Source: Evernia prunastri (lineage: Eukaryota; Ascomycota; Lecanoromycetes; Lecanorales; Parmeliaceae). Taken from it: 40,103 nucleotides of DNA. Positions within the stretch are counted from its first letter, which is position 1, and each line of letters opens with the position of its first letter. The DNA is taken from assembly GCA_003184365.1 (NCBI GenBank), contig NKYR01000210.1, forward strand, positions 1-40,103, written 5' to 3'. The position numbers and the translations under genes are program-made. Of this stretch, positions 21,810 through 32,916 are shown piece by piece. Under the pieces are notes generated by a model. It was not told the origin of the DNA, did not search any database, and saw nothing but the letters and a program-made list of their open reading frames with translations.

Positions 21810-21822
21810 NNNNNNNNNNNNN
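21810..21822. other. Assembly gap (13 N)
   Basis: Thirteen N bases separate an AT-rich spacer from the second foldback copy. The gap removes the first 9 bases expected for that copy. Confidence 0.99.
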
Positions 21823-21916
21823 CGATGGTAATTCACACCCTACCCCGGGACTACCCGGATAGCGCACCCCGAGGGCACGATCCGGGGTAGGGTGTGAATT
21901 ACCATCGCACAAGGGG
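21823..21916. repeat. Foldback element, copy 2, cut by the gap
   Basis: This is identical to copy 1 from its 10th base on, with left arm 21823-21848 (26 nt remaining) and right arm 21882-21916. Both copies are followed by ATA. Either two adjacent insertions, a composite element with two hairpin ends, or a duplicated contig end could explain the pair. Confidence 0.8.
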
Positions 21917-22234
21917 ATAGGTTATGACCTGCAAGCACCTTACCTTACGCGTCAAGTACCCTACTTTCTGCTCAAGCTCGCTGAGCAAGTGCTAAGTGGG
22001 GAATGAATTATATGTACTCACTTGTAGCTACTGACATATCCATACTCTATCACGAGCGAAACTCAAGAGGAGAACTACTAGGAAACCTCCTACAAAGCCA
22101 GCACAAAGTTTCATCGTACGAAGAATAGTACGGAGAATAGTACATTGCTCGGATACCGTATTTGTCTATTCTGCGCTGTCGATAGGCGTTTAGAAACGAT
22201 TGAAGATCGGGTATACGCAATATGCTTCCATAAA

Positions 22235-24810
22235 TCAGTCCTCAAACAAAATTCCGTAGGGAGACAATGATTTATAAGTCCTTCGAGCAGATGGCCTGCC
22301 ATCCATGCCTGTTTCTCTTCCAGCGCCAGATTGTCCAGGCATGTTGGTTACTACCTTTCTTCCTTCTTCTCCGTCGAAGCTAGGGCGCCCAGCGATCTTC
22401 ACTTTGGGCTGCATGATGTTTTGAATTGGTATGAATGTGCTACCTTGACTTGTAGGCCTACTGTCAGCACCTCCGGTTGACGTTCGGTTTTCCTCGTCAA
22501 CAGAACTGCGTCCATCACTGTTTGAAGTGACAGAATATGCCCGTCCAGCGATCTTTGGACCCGGCCGCACCACAACAGCCTGTAGAGCCGAACTATCCGT
22601 TTCTGGCGGCTGCCGGAACATCGGCCGCCTTGGCTTTGCCCTTCCAGGCTCATCTGATTTCTTGGCTTCTGCAGTGTCGCTCCAAATGCTAGTGGAAACG
22701 CCACTCGAGTTAGCCCCATGTCTCTTCTCGTCCCATGGTAGGGCTTCTGCCGTATAATTTGAACCTATACGGCTGGCAGTAAGCGTCTTCTGTGGCACTT
22801 GCTCTTGCTCTGGCTCTGCCTCCATGTCATCGTCGTCGTCCACAAGGATCACCATCCAGACTCCTATAGTATCATTGACACCTAGAAGTGGAGTACAATG
22901 AATCCATCGAGCTCGAGATTTTGTAGCGGCCTTTGACACCCATTGTACCTTGGCGGTAACTTTCCTACCAACTTCGAGGGCATGAGCAAGATCTCCGCGA
23001 ACCCGGGTACTGCCTCCGATTCGACTCAGTAAAGGCGACTGCAGAATTCCAGGAATCCGCAAATCGGGCGAGGCGAAAAGAATACGAAGTGATGGATACG
23101 GTCGAACCAGGAGATACTGAAAAGTTCAGCGAAATTACCTCAACAATGCGTTCTGTACGAGGTACTTACAGTCTTATAGTAACCTAGAGGTGGAGCACTT
23201 CCTTGTCCAGTGAGTTGGAAATTGGTATCTATGTGAGTTAGAGGCGCTCTAGACGTTGAATCATCTCCTCGCTGCCTCTTCTCTGAGTCTGTATAGACGA
23301 CACCTTCCTCGGCCTGGAGCTGTTGACGCCGTCTTAGCTTTATCAGCTTTTCTAACTCTTCTGGATTAAAGGCTACGCTCAATTGCTCGAACTCGTCCCG
23401 TTGGAGAGTCTCTCTTGGAACATCTTGATTTGTCACATGGCTTCGATGCTCGTGTTGACGTTCGACGATTTTCTTTAGAGTCGCAAGCCCGGTGCAGTCG
23501 TTGACAAGGCCGGTGATATCAAGTTGAGCACCGAGGTAGTACCTGACCTTGCCAGATTGATCACGCAAGGGTACGCACATAATGAGGTTAATGAAAGGCG
23601 ATCCATCCTTACGGCTGCATCACAAGGACAATTAGATCATAGAGGCTTCCTTGTCGAAGAGTACTTACTAGTTAAGTAGGACTTCACAGTGTTCCCGCTC
23701 AGCATCAAGGGAGGAACGAAAGCGAGCAATCCCAAACGGACTTGTTCTAGCTCCTCCCAGTGTGCGGCAATTGCGCCCAAGGAACTCAGTCCTCGGATAT
23801 CCCGTCATTCTATGGAATTCTAATCATCTTCAGTTACCTTGACGAGTATGTAAGTCTTGCGCGAATATTACCTTCGGAAGTGAAAACGATTGGATTGTCT
23901 GGACGAGAAGGATCTGAGAGCACGAACACTTCAGCCAGGCCATCAGCAATCCCGCACGATCCCGGGTCCTCTCTTCCGGTAACCCTGTCTACCAATGCCA
24001 CGTCCACCGTCCGAACATAGACATATGCTATGAACGCCGGTAGATCATCCTCCACGAGAACATCCAACGCTCGATCAGCCTTGTCCTCCATGACCCAAAC
24101 CATTGTAGCGCTGTTGGCTTCCGAGGTAAAGGCATGACCAGGGATCGTTTCAAGGCCTTTGATGATAGCCTCTGCATATCTAATAGTCTTCACTGCTTTG
24201 ACGGCATCAAGGTAGTAAGCGAGTATGGGAACAGAGTCCGGTCGATATGTGCGCAGGAAGTCCGTGAATTTCAGCGACAACGTAGAGTCTGCGAGAATCA
24301 ATTGAAGATGCTCCCGAGAGAAGAGCAAATCCGAGCGCTTCTCCAGAGACACGATCGATTCTGTAGAGTCTCGAGAGTCTCCCTGGGAAATTTCACCGGC
24401 TTTGGGTTCTTCGAGCTCAATGGAGGCGGGGAGACCGGGATCGGAGTTGCGCCGGGGCTTGGAAGTAATGAAGTCGTCATCCAATTCTTCTATAGGCGAT
24501 AATGGGGGCGGGCTTTCTGCCTCGTAGAATTCTGAAGGGGTCTGCGAAGCACCGAAGGGTGTGGTCTCAGCTGTCAAGGGTTGTCTGCAAATCATTGAAC
24601 AATTGCGATAGGCCAAGGTAGTCTGGGAGTGAACACATACCCGTCTAGACGTACAACAAATGCGGTGGCAGCGCTGCGATTGGAAGGATTGTAGAAATCG
24701 TATTTGGAAGGATCGAAGCCATCATCGTTCTTGAGTCCGTAATCCACGCCCGGTGCTGTAACCTCGAGCACATGGCCGTTGATTTGATTGGTCATATAGT
24801 TGTTGGCCAT
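22235..24810 (-). CDS. RGS-LOV-PAS blue-light receptor (BcLOV4-like)
   Basis: Five exons on the minus strand: 24810-24641, 24584-23872, 23819-23669, 23614-23170 and 23116-22235, encoding 786 aa. A divergent RGS-like helical domain lies at about 142-252 (REHLQLILADSTLSLKFTDF). The LOV domain spans about 270-380. It has EVFVLSDPSRPDNPIVFTSE, then GRNCR with the photoactive Cys at about 312, NYRKDGSPFINL, and the flavin-contacting Gln in YYLGAQLDIT. A basic amphipathic helix follows (ELEKLIKLRRRQQ, about 432-444). Then come a second PAS-like domain from YLLVRPYPSLRIL (about 494) and a long disordered, Ser-rich tail ending SPYGILFED. In fungi, RGS-LOV proteins such as Botrytis BcLOV4 move to anionic membranes under blue light; the same is inferred here. 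The LOV motif departs from the usual NCRFLQG (see findings). The gene is head-to-head with a paralogue at 26024. Confidence 0.85.
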
Positions 24811-26023
24811 GAGCAGCAAAAGAATCTAGTATGGACGGAAAGCCATGCAACGTACGCGCAGCGCTCTCGATTTCTCAAGATTAGAACTTGACAAGAATGG
24901 GAAGAAAAGACGGACTTGATCGGACATTAGGTACCTTACTCCAGTGTCTGTAGAAGAGAAGGGTTAGAGGAACTGTTTGTATGCGGAATGACGTTTTTAC
25001 GATCGATAAATCAGATAATCATAAGAATAATGATTATTGGAGCAAGACACCTACACGTGCAGAAAGAACGAGAAGGTGAAAAGGTTGAAAAAGAACGTAG
25101 TTATTATTATTATCCCAGGTACAAGTCCAAATCGTGACGCAAATCGGCCCCGGAAATCCAACAGACCATCAAATCAGAATGTACAAGGGAGCATCCATAA
25201 GCTAACTCGGAGTTTGGGGGCACCTTAGGTAAATGCACAACAGCTTCACTGTGCCGTGGGTACACTCTAGGGATGTTTCTCTTTAGGGAGTGGGAGTCTA
25301 GGAACCAATTAATGATGGCAAGGATCTGGTGTGAAAGAAGGAGAATAATACTAATAGTAATTAAAGATTGGAGGACATTCGGAGCAATAATAATAATGAT
25401 GATACGAGGAGTAATATGCCCTGGGAAGTTGGGAATTCTTTTTTGAACCCCTGTCGCCAATCCGCCATGCTCGCAAGATTGACTTTACTGGGCTGAACCC
25501 ACTAGCTCAAGTTATGCCGTTTAGCTAGCTCATCTCATCACAATACCGTTGCATACACCATGCATAGCAGATCACCAGCGACTCGCGGGCCAGGATCTTG
25601 AACTTCTTTTGATGAAATAATCTCGATGTCTCGATGCTTCGATCGTGTCGTCATACCCTGGGAAACTTTGCCGAACGTCAATATTTCCCGGCAAGGCAAG
25701 CTGATTGGCAGAAAAGGCCAAAAACAAAGAGGATTAAAAAGGCCTCTCGGTCGCCTGGCATACTCTAGGCCACGCCCACAGAGTTATGGTATTGGTAACC
25801 GAATCCGCAAACTTCTGCCACAGTGAGCTACGGCCGAATATGGCCTTGGTCATATTAGGAAGCCAAGGCCAATATGCATCCCGGTCACTTCTGGCAACTG
25901 GCAAATTGGCAAGTCTCCAAGTCAACCCGTCAGCGAAAGCTCGGAAGCAGCCGCGACTCTTACATAAACCCTCGCTTTCAAGGCGAATGCCACCCGTTCC
26001 CCGGTCAAACTTTACCGAAGACA
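24811..26023. promoter_or_regulatory. Shared 1.2-kb divergent upstream region of the two RGS-LOV genes
   Basis: The start codons at 24810 (minus) and 26024 (plus) face away from each other. The region has TTATTATTAT runs (about 25098 and 25387), GATC-type sites (for example about 25001), and a loose inverted repeat ATGGCCTTGG / CCAAGGCCAA (about 25839-25873). An open frame upstream of 26024 adds about 50 residues if an ATG at 25874 is used; I prefer 26024 because the family-like sequence starts later. The joint control by light is inference. Confidence 0.45.
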
Positions 26024-28113
26024 ATGTCTTTGGTAACAAGGGAAATGGCCGCTCAGAATGGCAAAAGTAATGGCGACTTAGTACAGAATGAAGACCGACT
26101 TCTCCTCGAGCGTTCAGGCAACACCCAGCTCGCGCAACGCAGACCCTCACACAATCAGGGAGACGAGCTATCGCGAGACTACAGCGCCCCGCCTTCCTCC
26201 TACTCCGCTCCCAAACAGCATGGAGGCCTCGACAAGAGTGCGAATGGACTGGCCGATTTCTTCAGCACCGAAGTGTTCCAGATCGTTTTACACAATCCCG
26301 CCACTGCCCATCGCCTTCTCAAGTTCAGTCAAGCTCGTATGTGTGGGGAGAATATGGAGTTTTTAGAGAAGGTTGGTCTCACTGCCCGTCTCGATGAGTT
26401 TGCTTCGCTCATGGTGGTTTATCGTTCTAGGTGGACCGTTACAATGCCCTCTTGGACGAGTTGACGACAATCATGACCGATATACATTACTCTTATACAG
26501 CTACCGAGGCCCCCAAACAATTGGGCATTCCTATGAACCTGATGCGACGCATGAATGCAGATATCAAAACAAGTACCATGTCAACTCTCCCATCTATGGA
26601 GTCCATCTTCACTGAGGCACAAGACAACGTGGAAAATATTCTGAGAACTGCTGTCTACCCACGCTTCGTCAAATATCAGATGACAAACAGTGCTTCGAAA
26701 GCCTTGTCTACCGACCGCTCCAAGTACCAGGGTCTTGGGGACTGCTTCTGTTTAACAGACCCGAACAAGGCTGACAATCCGATCGTGTTTGCATCCGATG
26801 GATTTGTTTCTGTGACAGGTTATTCAAGGCCGGAGGTCGTTCCTCGTAATTGCCGGTTTCTTCAAGGCAACTATACAGACCGAACCGCAACCAGGCGATT
26901 GAAAGCCTCTATCGAGGCAAGAGAAGAGACTGTGGAGCTTTTACTGAACTACAAAAAGACGGGAGAGCCGTTCTGGAATTTGCTCTATGTTGGTAAGCGT
27001 CCATGCGTTTGTCGTTCGTTGCCGGCATAACCAACTAGGCTTACGTCAAGATCAGCGCCATTGTTTGACGCAGAAGGTAAATTGAGGTTCTTCATCGGCG
27101 GTCAAATCAATTGCTCGACGACCATCCGTAGCAACACCGACGTTCTGAAGGTGCTCTCCATGTCTGACGACCCAGAAGATGATAAGGAGGCTGCTCAGTC
27201 CGTAAGAAGCATCAAGCCAAACAAGAGGAGCTTTTTCAAATTTTCAAGGAAAGAGAGGTATGTTATTTCAGAGTAACCTTTTCCCACCCAGTGTTTCATT
27301 TCAATTTGTAGGAAATGTCATGAACCCAGTGATATGTATCCCCTCAGCTGTGCAATTGAAAAAATGGATTTTAGACCTATTTTGCTTTTGTGTCACGACA
27401 CGGGTTTCTTTCTCCTCAGTGAACTTGCTATTTTAGATCAATACTGTGACTTGACTTTGTGTTCCAAAGACAGATGCTTCTCCATTCACGTTTTGTTCCA
27501 TAAAATTGCATCGAAATTTGATATCTGATATCTATCGTTCAAAAGCTATGCTGACTTCTTTTTTTTCATCAGCATGCCTCAGCTTCCATCCAGCACCAGA
27601 CGCGTAGAGGTCCGCGGGGATGGTATGGAACAGGGACTACTCAAGCAAATCGAGAAGATGAATTTTAGGACTCAGATGGAGGTGTTCTATACTGCATATT
27701 CGAAGGTGAGCCTTTTTCGTCTACCCCACGTTTCGATCTCGCCTGTAAGCGTTATTAACATTATGCAGTACTTAGTAGTCAAGTATGACAGCTTCGTCAT
27801 CTCGCACTACTCGCTCGGCATTGTAGATGTTTTGGGTGTCACCAATAAGAGCAACCATGACTTTGTTGGTAGCAACATATTCAAGTTCTTGGCGCAACAT
27901 ACCACAGCGTTGCCGCGGGAGTACAAATCAAAGGTTAAGGATGCTTTGAAACACGGCCAGGCCATCTCCGCGAGCATAAACCTATTCACGCTCCGATCGC
28001 TGGCACATTCTAAAGGAGATGACAAGTTCTTCACGCACTGGACACCCTGTAAAGATGAGCGCGGGGTTGTTGCCTATGCTGTGGTGACGCTGAGCTCTAC
28101 TTTGTATGAGTGA
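26024..28113 (+). CDS. RGS-LOV-PAS blue-light receptor, paralogue with canonical RGS
   Basis: Five exons, 26024-26371, 26431-26992, 27056-27257, 27573-27705 and 27769-28113, encode 529 aa. The RGS domain lies at about 78-205 (LADFFSTEVFQIVLHNP, ENMEFLEK, then YPRFVKY) and looks like a normal G-alpha GTPase-activating fold. The LOV domain at about 212-330 has CFCLTDPNKADNPIVFASDG, PRNCRFLQGNYTD with the photoactive Cys at about 257, NYKKTGEPFWNLL, and FFIGGQINCST. A C-terminal PAS-like domain starts YLVVKYDSFVISHYSLGIVD at about 416. The intron before that PAS is phase 0 and at the same place as in the neighbour at 22235, so the two are paralogues. The protein should couple blue light to G-protein signalling. 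Intron 3 (27258-27572) is long at 315 nt; a small missed exon there is possible. The start at 26045 is an alternative. Confidence 0.85.
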
Positions 28114-28890
28114 TGCTGACATATATACCCTTTTCCAAGCATTTGTCCACTTTCAGGTCGGTTTTTTAATCAAAGACATTGTACAAACATGAGAGTTTTG
28201 GGTGTGGAGGTATGGTCATGCAACTTTCAGTTGTTAATCAACGGGAGTACATATTATTTGCACACGCTGCCTTCTACCACCACGTATCTGCTAAAGAAGC
28301 CTTGGTTGAGAAACGGCGCATTTCGAACTAATCCTTTCGGGTTCTCAACTATTCGACATGAATTACTTCTTGTACACATGTACAGCTTCTATGATATCTT
28401 GCTCGACTGTTTTTACCGAATCATACGTCAATAAGTCGAATCCTTACCAATTCGTACCCCAAAATTACATTTTCATTGACTTGCAAGTTTGTTTATTTGG
28501 TTTAGCTACTATCTATATATATAGACAGTAACCACGCTGAAGTTGTTGAAGGATTACGTGTAAATATGTAGCATACGCGTAAGCAGTATGCTTCTCGTCA
28601 GGTAGAAAGCAACGCAGAAGAACGATTAGATTTCGTAGGAGTGGTATGGATTGGTTATCTTCTAGCTAGAGTACGCGTAAGCAAGGAAGCTGTGTTCATG
28701 CTGCCAATAGGCGTATTCATAATCCTTTTCAATGCTCGGCGCTGGAGATCCGACACCACCCCCATAGAATTTTGTACTGTAGTCATAGCATCTTTCCACA
28801 ACTCCCAAACATCAGCCAGCAAATATCGCAAAATAGTCAAATTTGAAGCTATACAAACTTCGCCTAATCAGCTACCTCAATTGAGTCGCT
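28114..28890. other. 3' flank of the RGS-LOV gene, no gene recognised
   Basis: There is a short TACGCGTAAGCA motif twice (about 28573 and 28671). Nothing else is recognised. Base composition is normal up to about 29050. Confidence 0.45.
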
Positions 28891-29052
28891 ATGCCGCTTC
28901 CCATTGGCATTTCTGCTAAGGCTAAAGCCGAGCATCTTCTTTATTCCAATTGGAAGCCTTCTGCAGTTGCTCAGGAGCTATCCTCTACTGATACACTTAA
29001 AAAGCACATGCTACCAAGCCTTGCCAAGTCCTCCTCCGGAGCAATTCTGTGA
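28891..29052 (+). pseudogene. Possible transposase N-terminus (helix-turn-helix), truncated
   Basis: A 53-codon frame begins MPLPIGISAKAKAEHLLYSN and continues with WKPSAVAQELSS. This resembles the N-terminal helix-turn-helix of fungal Tc1/mariner-type DDE transposases, which often start this way. It ends at a TGA and the AT-rich island begins within about 40 bp, so the rest of the gene is missing or RIP-destroyed. The family call is tentative. Confidence 0.35.
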
Positions 29053-29225
29053 CAGTGAGTTCTCTAATTACTTTGATATAAAGAATAGTATTGAAAATAG
29101 TAAGTTAATAACATAGAAGAAGATTATTATTATAAGTTTATTTAATATAATTACGAGTCGAATACGTATAATAAAGGCTTTCAAAGTTACTTTATTTTTT
29201 ATGGACAAGGTCAAGAAGAAGCTTA

Positions 29226-29495
29226 CTCGATATCACCTATCAATGCAACATACCTATCAATGCAATACCCTAACCCTAAATACATTCGAAACCCCACCAA
29301 AAAACCCGCCCACCATTTGAAACAGACTATAGCGACAACGATACTATATTTCAGACTCTTGATTGATGTTTTATGAGTACTATAGTATTTCAGCATTACA
29401 GCGCTTTATTTTGAAAGAAATCGGTATTAAGACGAATATATTTAGGGTTAGAGTATTGCATTGATAGGTGTGTTGCATTGATAGGTGATATCGAG
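29226..29495. mobile_element. 270-bp MITE with 63-bp inverted repeats
   Basis: The arms 29226-29288 and 29433-29495 match at 60 of 63 positions and begin CTCGATATCACC. TA flanks both ends (29224-29225 and 29496-29497), as for Tc1/mariner insertions. Each arm has an internal direct repeat ACCTATCAATGCAA and a telomere-like CCCTAACCCTAAA. The three arm differences are all C/T, in line with light RIP. It has no coding capacity. Confidence 0.75.
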
Positions 29496-30154
29496 TAACG
29501 AAGCTTGACAGAACTCGAAATAGATAGATAGCAAGACTAGAAAGGAGCTCGGCGGAGCTTGATAAAGCAATATATTTAGACAGCAGAACTTTATAGAAAA
29601 ATGAATATCCTTTTTATATTTATTATATATCTTTATAGCAGATAATATAATAATTAATAATAATATCGCGATACTAAGAAGATATATTAAGTTATTTTCT
29701 TAAATCTTAGAAGTTTTTAAAATATATTAGTTATTATTTAGCTTTTATATATAGAGAAGTTTAAAGTGCATTAGACGCTTTCGTTATATTAATATTAAAC
29801 TATTTTAATCGATTTAAAGAGTTTATATTAAGTTATTATTAAAAAATTTAATTCTTTTTAAAATCTTCTAGACTAAACTTAATTACGTTGATTTCGAATT
29901 ATTAAATTAATCGAGAATTCTTAAAGCTATTTTTTTAACTTCACGATTTTCTCATTATTAAAGTATTTGAATTCGAACTAATCGATTTATTTAATTAATA
30001 AGTTATTAAGTAATTAACTACGAAGATATTAAGATCTTATAAATCTCTCTCGAATCGTTATAATACTAATTAATTTTTATTTTAAAAGATAAATTTAGAA
30101 AGTTTATATCTTAGAAAAATCGAGTAATTTCGATATTTATAGTTGAAGTCTGCT

Positions 30155-30208
30155 AGAGAAACATTTCTTTCTGCTGTATAGACATTTCTTTTTACTACAA
30201 AGATATTT
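30155..30208. repeat. Left arm of a degenerate inverted repeat (possible MULE end)
   Basis: This matches, imperfectly, the reverse complement of 35120-35173. Shared phrases include ACATTTCTTTTT and CTACAAAGATATT. The pair brackets the MULE relic and may be the element's terminal repeats after RIP. Exact ends cannot be set. Confidence 0.5.
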
Positions 30209-30499
30209 CCCTCTCTTACTAAATAGATATCGACTAGTAATACGAATATTTCCCTCAACACTATCGAATTTAAAATCATAAGTTCGCAAATTAGAGACGA
30301 GATATAAGTCTCTAAGAAACTTAGTGATCTCAGTGAATCTTTCTCTTTACAACGCGTTACAATTTAATACTTTCAATAATATATTTTCAATAATTTTCAA
30401 ATCTATTAAAACATCTTTTATCTTCTTTCTTTTATCTTCTTTCTTTTATCTTCTTTCTATTAATTAAATCGTTATAAATTTACTATCGTTATCTTTTAT

Positions 30500-32650
30500 C
30501 TTAAATACGCTTATTAACGAAGAACTTAAGATATTAATTTAAGAGTATGTTTTTAAAGAAGATTACGTCGTCGTTAAAAGACGCTTTAATAAAGATAAGA
30601 GAAGAGAAATAAATAAGATCTAAATAATCTATACTCGTAAATATAAGATTTGTAAATTAATTAAATAGAAGAGAAAGTATAAGATCTCGCGCGTTAATAA
30701 ATGTTTATTTGAATATATTTTAAAGCTCGATAAGAAGAATAATATATAATACTTAAGAAATAAAGAGAAATCGTATAATTATAATTCTGTTAAACGAATA
30801 GTTAATATAGTTTATCGAAAGAATACTTTAATTAGTTAGATAGAAGAAATAATCATCGCGTAGTCGATTAAGTCTACGTTAATTAGTATTCTTTAAGACT
30901 TAAATCGAGATTAAAAGAAGAATTCGATTTTTAAGATTAAAGATATCTACAATACGAAGTTAAATATAAGTTATCGAGTGTTAAAATCTCTCACATCAAT
31001 ATAAGTTCTATTTAGATAATTATATATATTAGACGAATAATATATTCGTTTTTTGAAAAACTCGAACGATCGAGTCATATATCTCTTCTTTTCGCGAAGA
31101 TTTTATTAAAGAATATTGAAAAATAAGTGAGAGATAATTATTATAAACGCTATATATAAGATAAATAGATATAGACTTTCTCTACTTATTATCACAGACA
31201 TCAACGCGCTAAAAGATTTATTTTACATAATTTTTTATTTTCTAACTGCAGAGAAAGAAAATAATTATCTATAAACGTTATAATAATATCGAAATATGTA
31301 TATTACGCTAAATATTTCAAATCTTATTATTAATATCACTAATCGCGAAAAGTCTCTAATTAATGCTTATTACGAGATTTTTTCAGACTTCGCGTATATG
31401 CTTTATATCTAATATATCGATAAAAATATAGTCGTTAATTGCAAATTCTTTTTTTATATTAAAAAGAATTAAAAGAAGTTTAACGCTTATAAATATCGTA
31501 TTATATATATTACGACTATAATTATTTTTGAGACTAAATAAAAGTCTATTAAAAAGATCTATAATCGTATTAATATCGCAATTTACGTCTATCTAGCTAA
31601 GACGTGAATTAATTTATATAAAATCGTGTTTATTCGATACTATATTAACGCGTTTTTTTTTTTTTTAACGTGATTATCTTTAAAGATAAGAGTAGTAATA
31701 TAATTATAAAGAGAGCGCTTAGAATATCGACTAATAAGTAATCTTTCGCACGTTTTTTTATATAATTAGATTAATCTTAAATAAAAGATCTCGAGGTTAT
31801 AATTAAGAGTATCGTAAGACTTCTTAAGACTTCTTAAGACTTGATATAGTAAATATATCGCGAATATTTAAAGCGCTAAATAGACGATATTAATAGTATT
31901 TCGTCGATCGACGTTTCGCGATATTATTACTTATATACTATTATCTATTTTATATCGAGTATTAAATTAATATAAGATAATAACTAATGAAGAGTCGAAG
32001 AACTGTATCAATAGCTTTATCACGATATTTAAATTATTACAAAATAAAAGCGAGAATTGCGAAAGTCGCTGAGATTGTTTAGATTAATAATATATATTTT
32101 TATTAACGATACGAGAAGTCAGTCGTCTTTTATATACGAAATCTCTTAATCGAGATAGAATATTTACGATAACTTATTAATTTACTTCTTGCGATATATA
32201 AATTAATTATTATTTACGTAAAAGATAGATCTGAAGACGTTCGTAAGTTTTTTACTCGTATAAAGCTTAAGTTCGAAAGGTTTATAGAACGAATTTCGTC
32301 GTAATTTAAGCGATTAGAGACGTATTTAATCGAGCGAAGTAATGTAACTTAAGAGATTTTAATATTTAAAGTATAAGAGTAAAAAAGAGAATAAGAAAGA
32401 GAGCGAGAAAGAGAGTAAGAAAGATAGCGAGAAAGAGACGATATAGATAATGTAGTTATATTAGCTATATCGAAGTCTTTAGCAAAGCGTATTAAAGCTA
32501 TATTAGTTTCAAAGCGTACTACGATTAAGACTTTAGAGTCTTTAAAGTCTTCAAAATCTTCGAAATCTTCAGTAGCTTTAGACTTCGATACTAATTATAC
32601 TTTAAATTTCGATATTAATCGTATATCTCTTATAGAAGAAGCTACTCATT
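30500..32650 (+). pseudogene. RIP-degraded Mutator-like (MULE) transposase
   Basis: Reading through stop codons, the plus strand keeps one consistent protein trace. At about 31150-31275 it reads YKINRYRLSLLIITDINAL and FYFLTAEKEN, the MULE block around the first catalytic Asp (usually D-x-T-Y-K-T-N-R-Y). TNREKSLINA (about 31338) fits the second Asp region, here with Asn for Asp as far as I can read. YIDKNIVVNC (about 31413) fits the cryptic H/C motif of the family. The C-terminal part is a Glu/Arg/Lys-rich tail (about 32370-32445). Stops stand where Gln or Trp is expected, which is the RIP signature. The gene is dead. The LINE at 32917 lies downstream of it within the same bracketed element. 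Confidence 0.72.
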
Positions 32651-32916
32651 AATTTAAAAACTCTAATAATTAAAATTTTATATTTAATATAATAATATAA
32701 TTAATATTATTAAAAGATTCTTAATTTGAAGAATAAAGAATTCGATTAGACTTAAAAGTCGATGACTTCGATAAACTACTGCAGAAGTCTTTTGATAATT
32801 ATATATATAATCGATAAAAAAAATTTGAAGTAATTAAAAAAGACGTAATTAAATAAAAAAGACTTTAAATTTAGAAGATGTTTTATAAGTCTATCAAATA
32901 ATAATATATCGAGTAT

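Larger units (their letters stand above)
21039..22234. other. Intergenic region with foldback elements and an assembly gap
   Basis: No gene is recognised. The frame 21369-21668 runs into the foldback and is unlikely to be real. The 3' flank of the RGS-LOV gene occupies the right end. Confidence 0.5.

Noticed and set aside
1..29050. tRNA or rRNA genes
   Set aside because: I looked for the GGTTCGANTC box and paired A boxes and found no convincing case.
29269..29285. Telomere or chromosome end
   Set aside because: There are only two units, repeated in inverse at 29440, as part of MITE arms.
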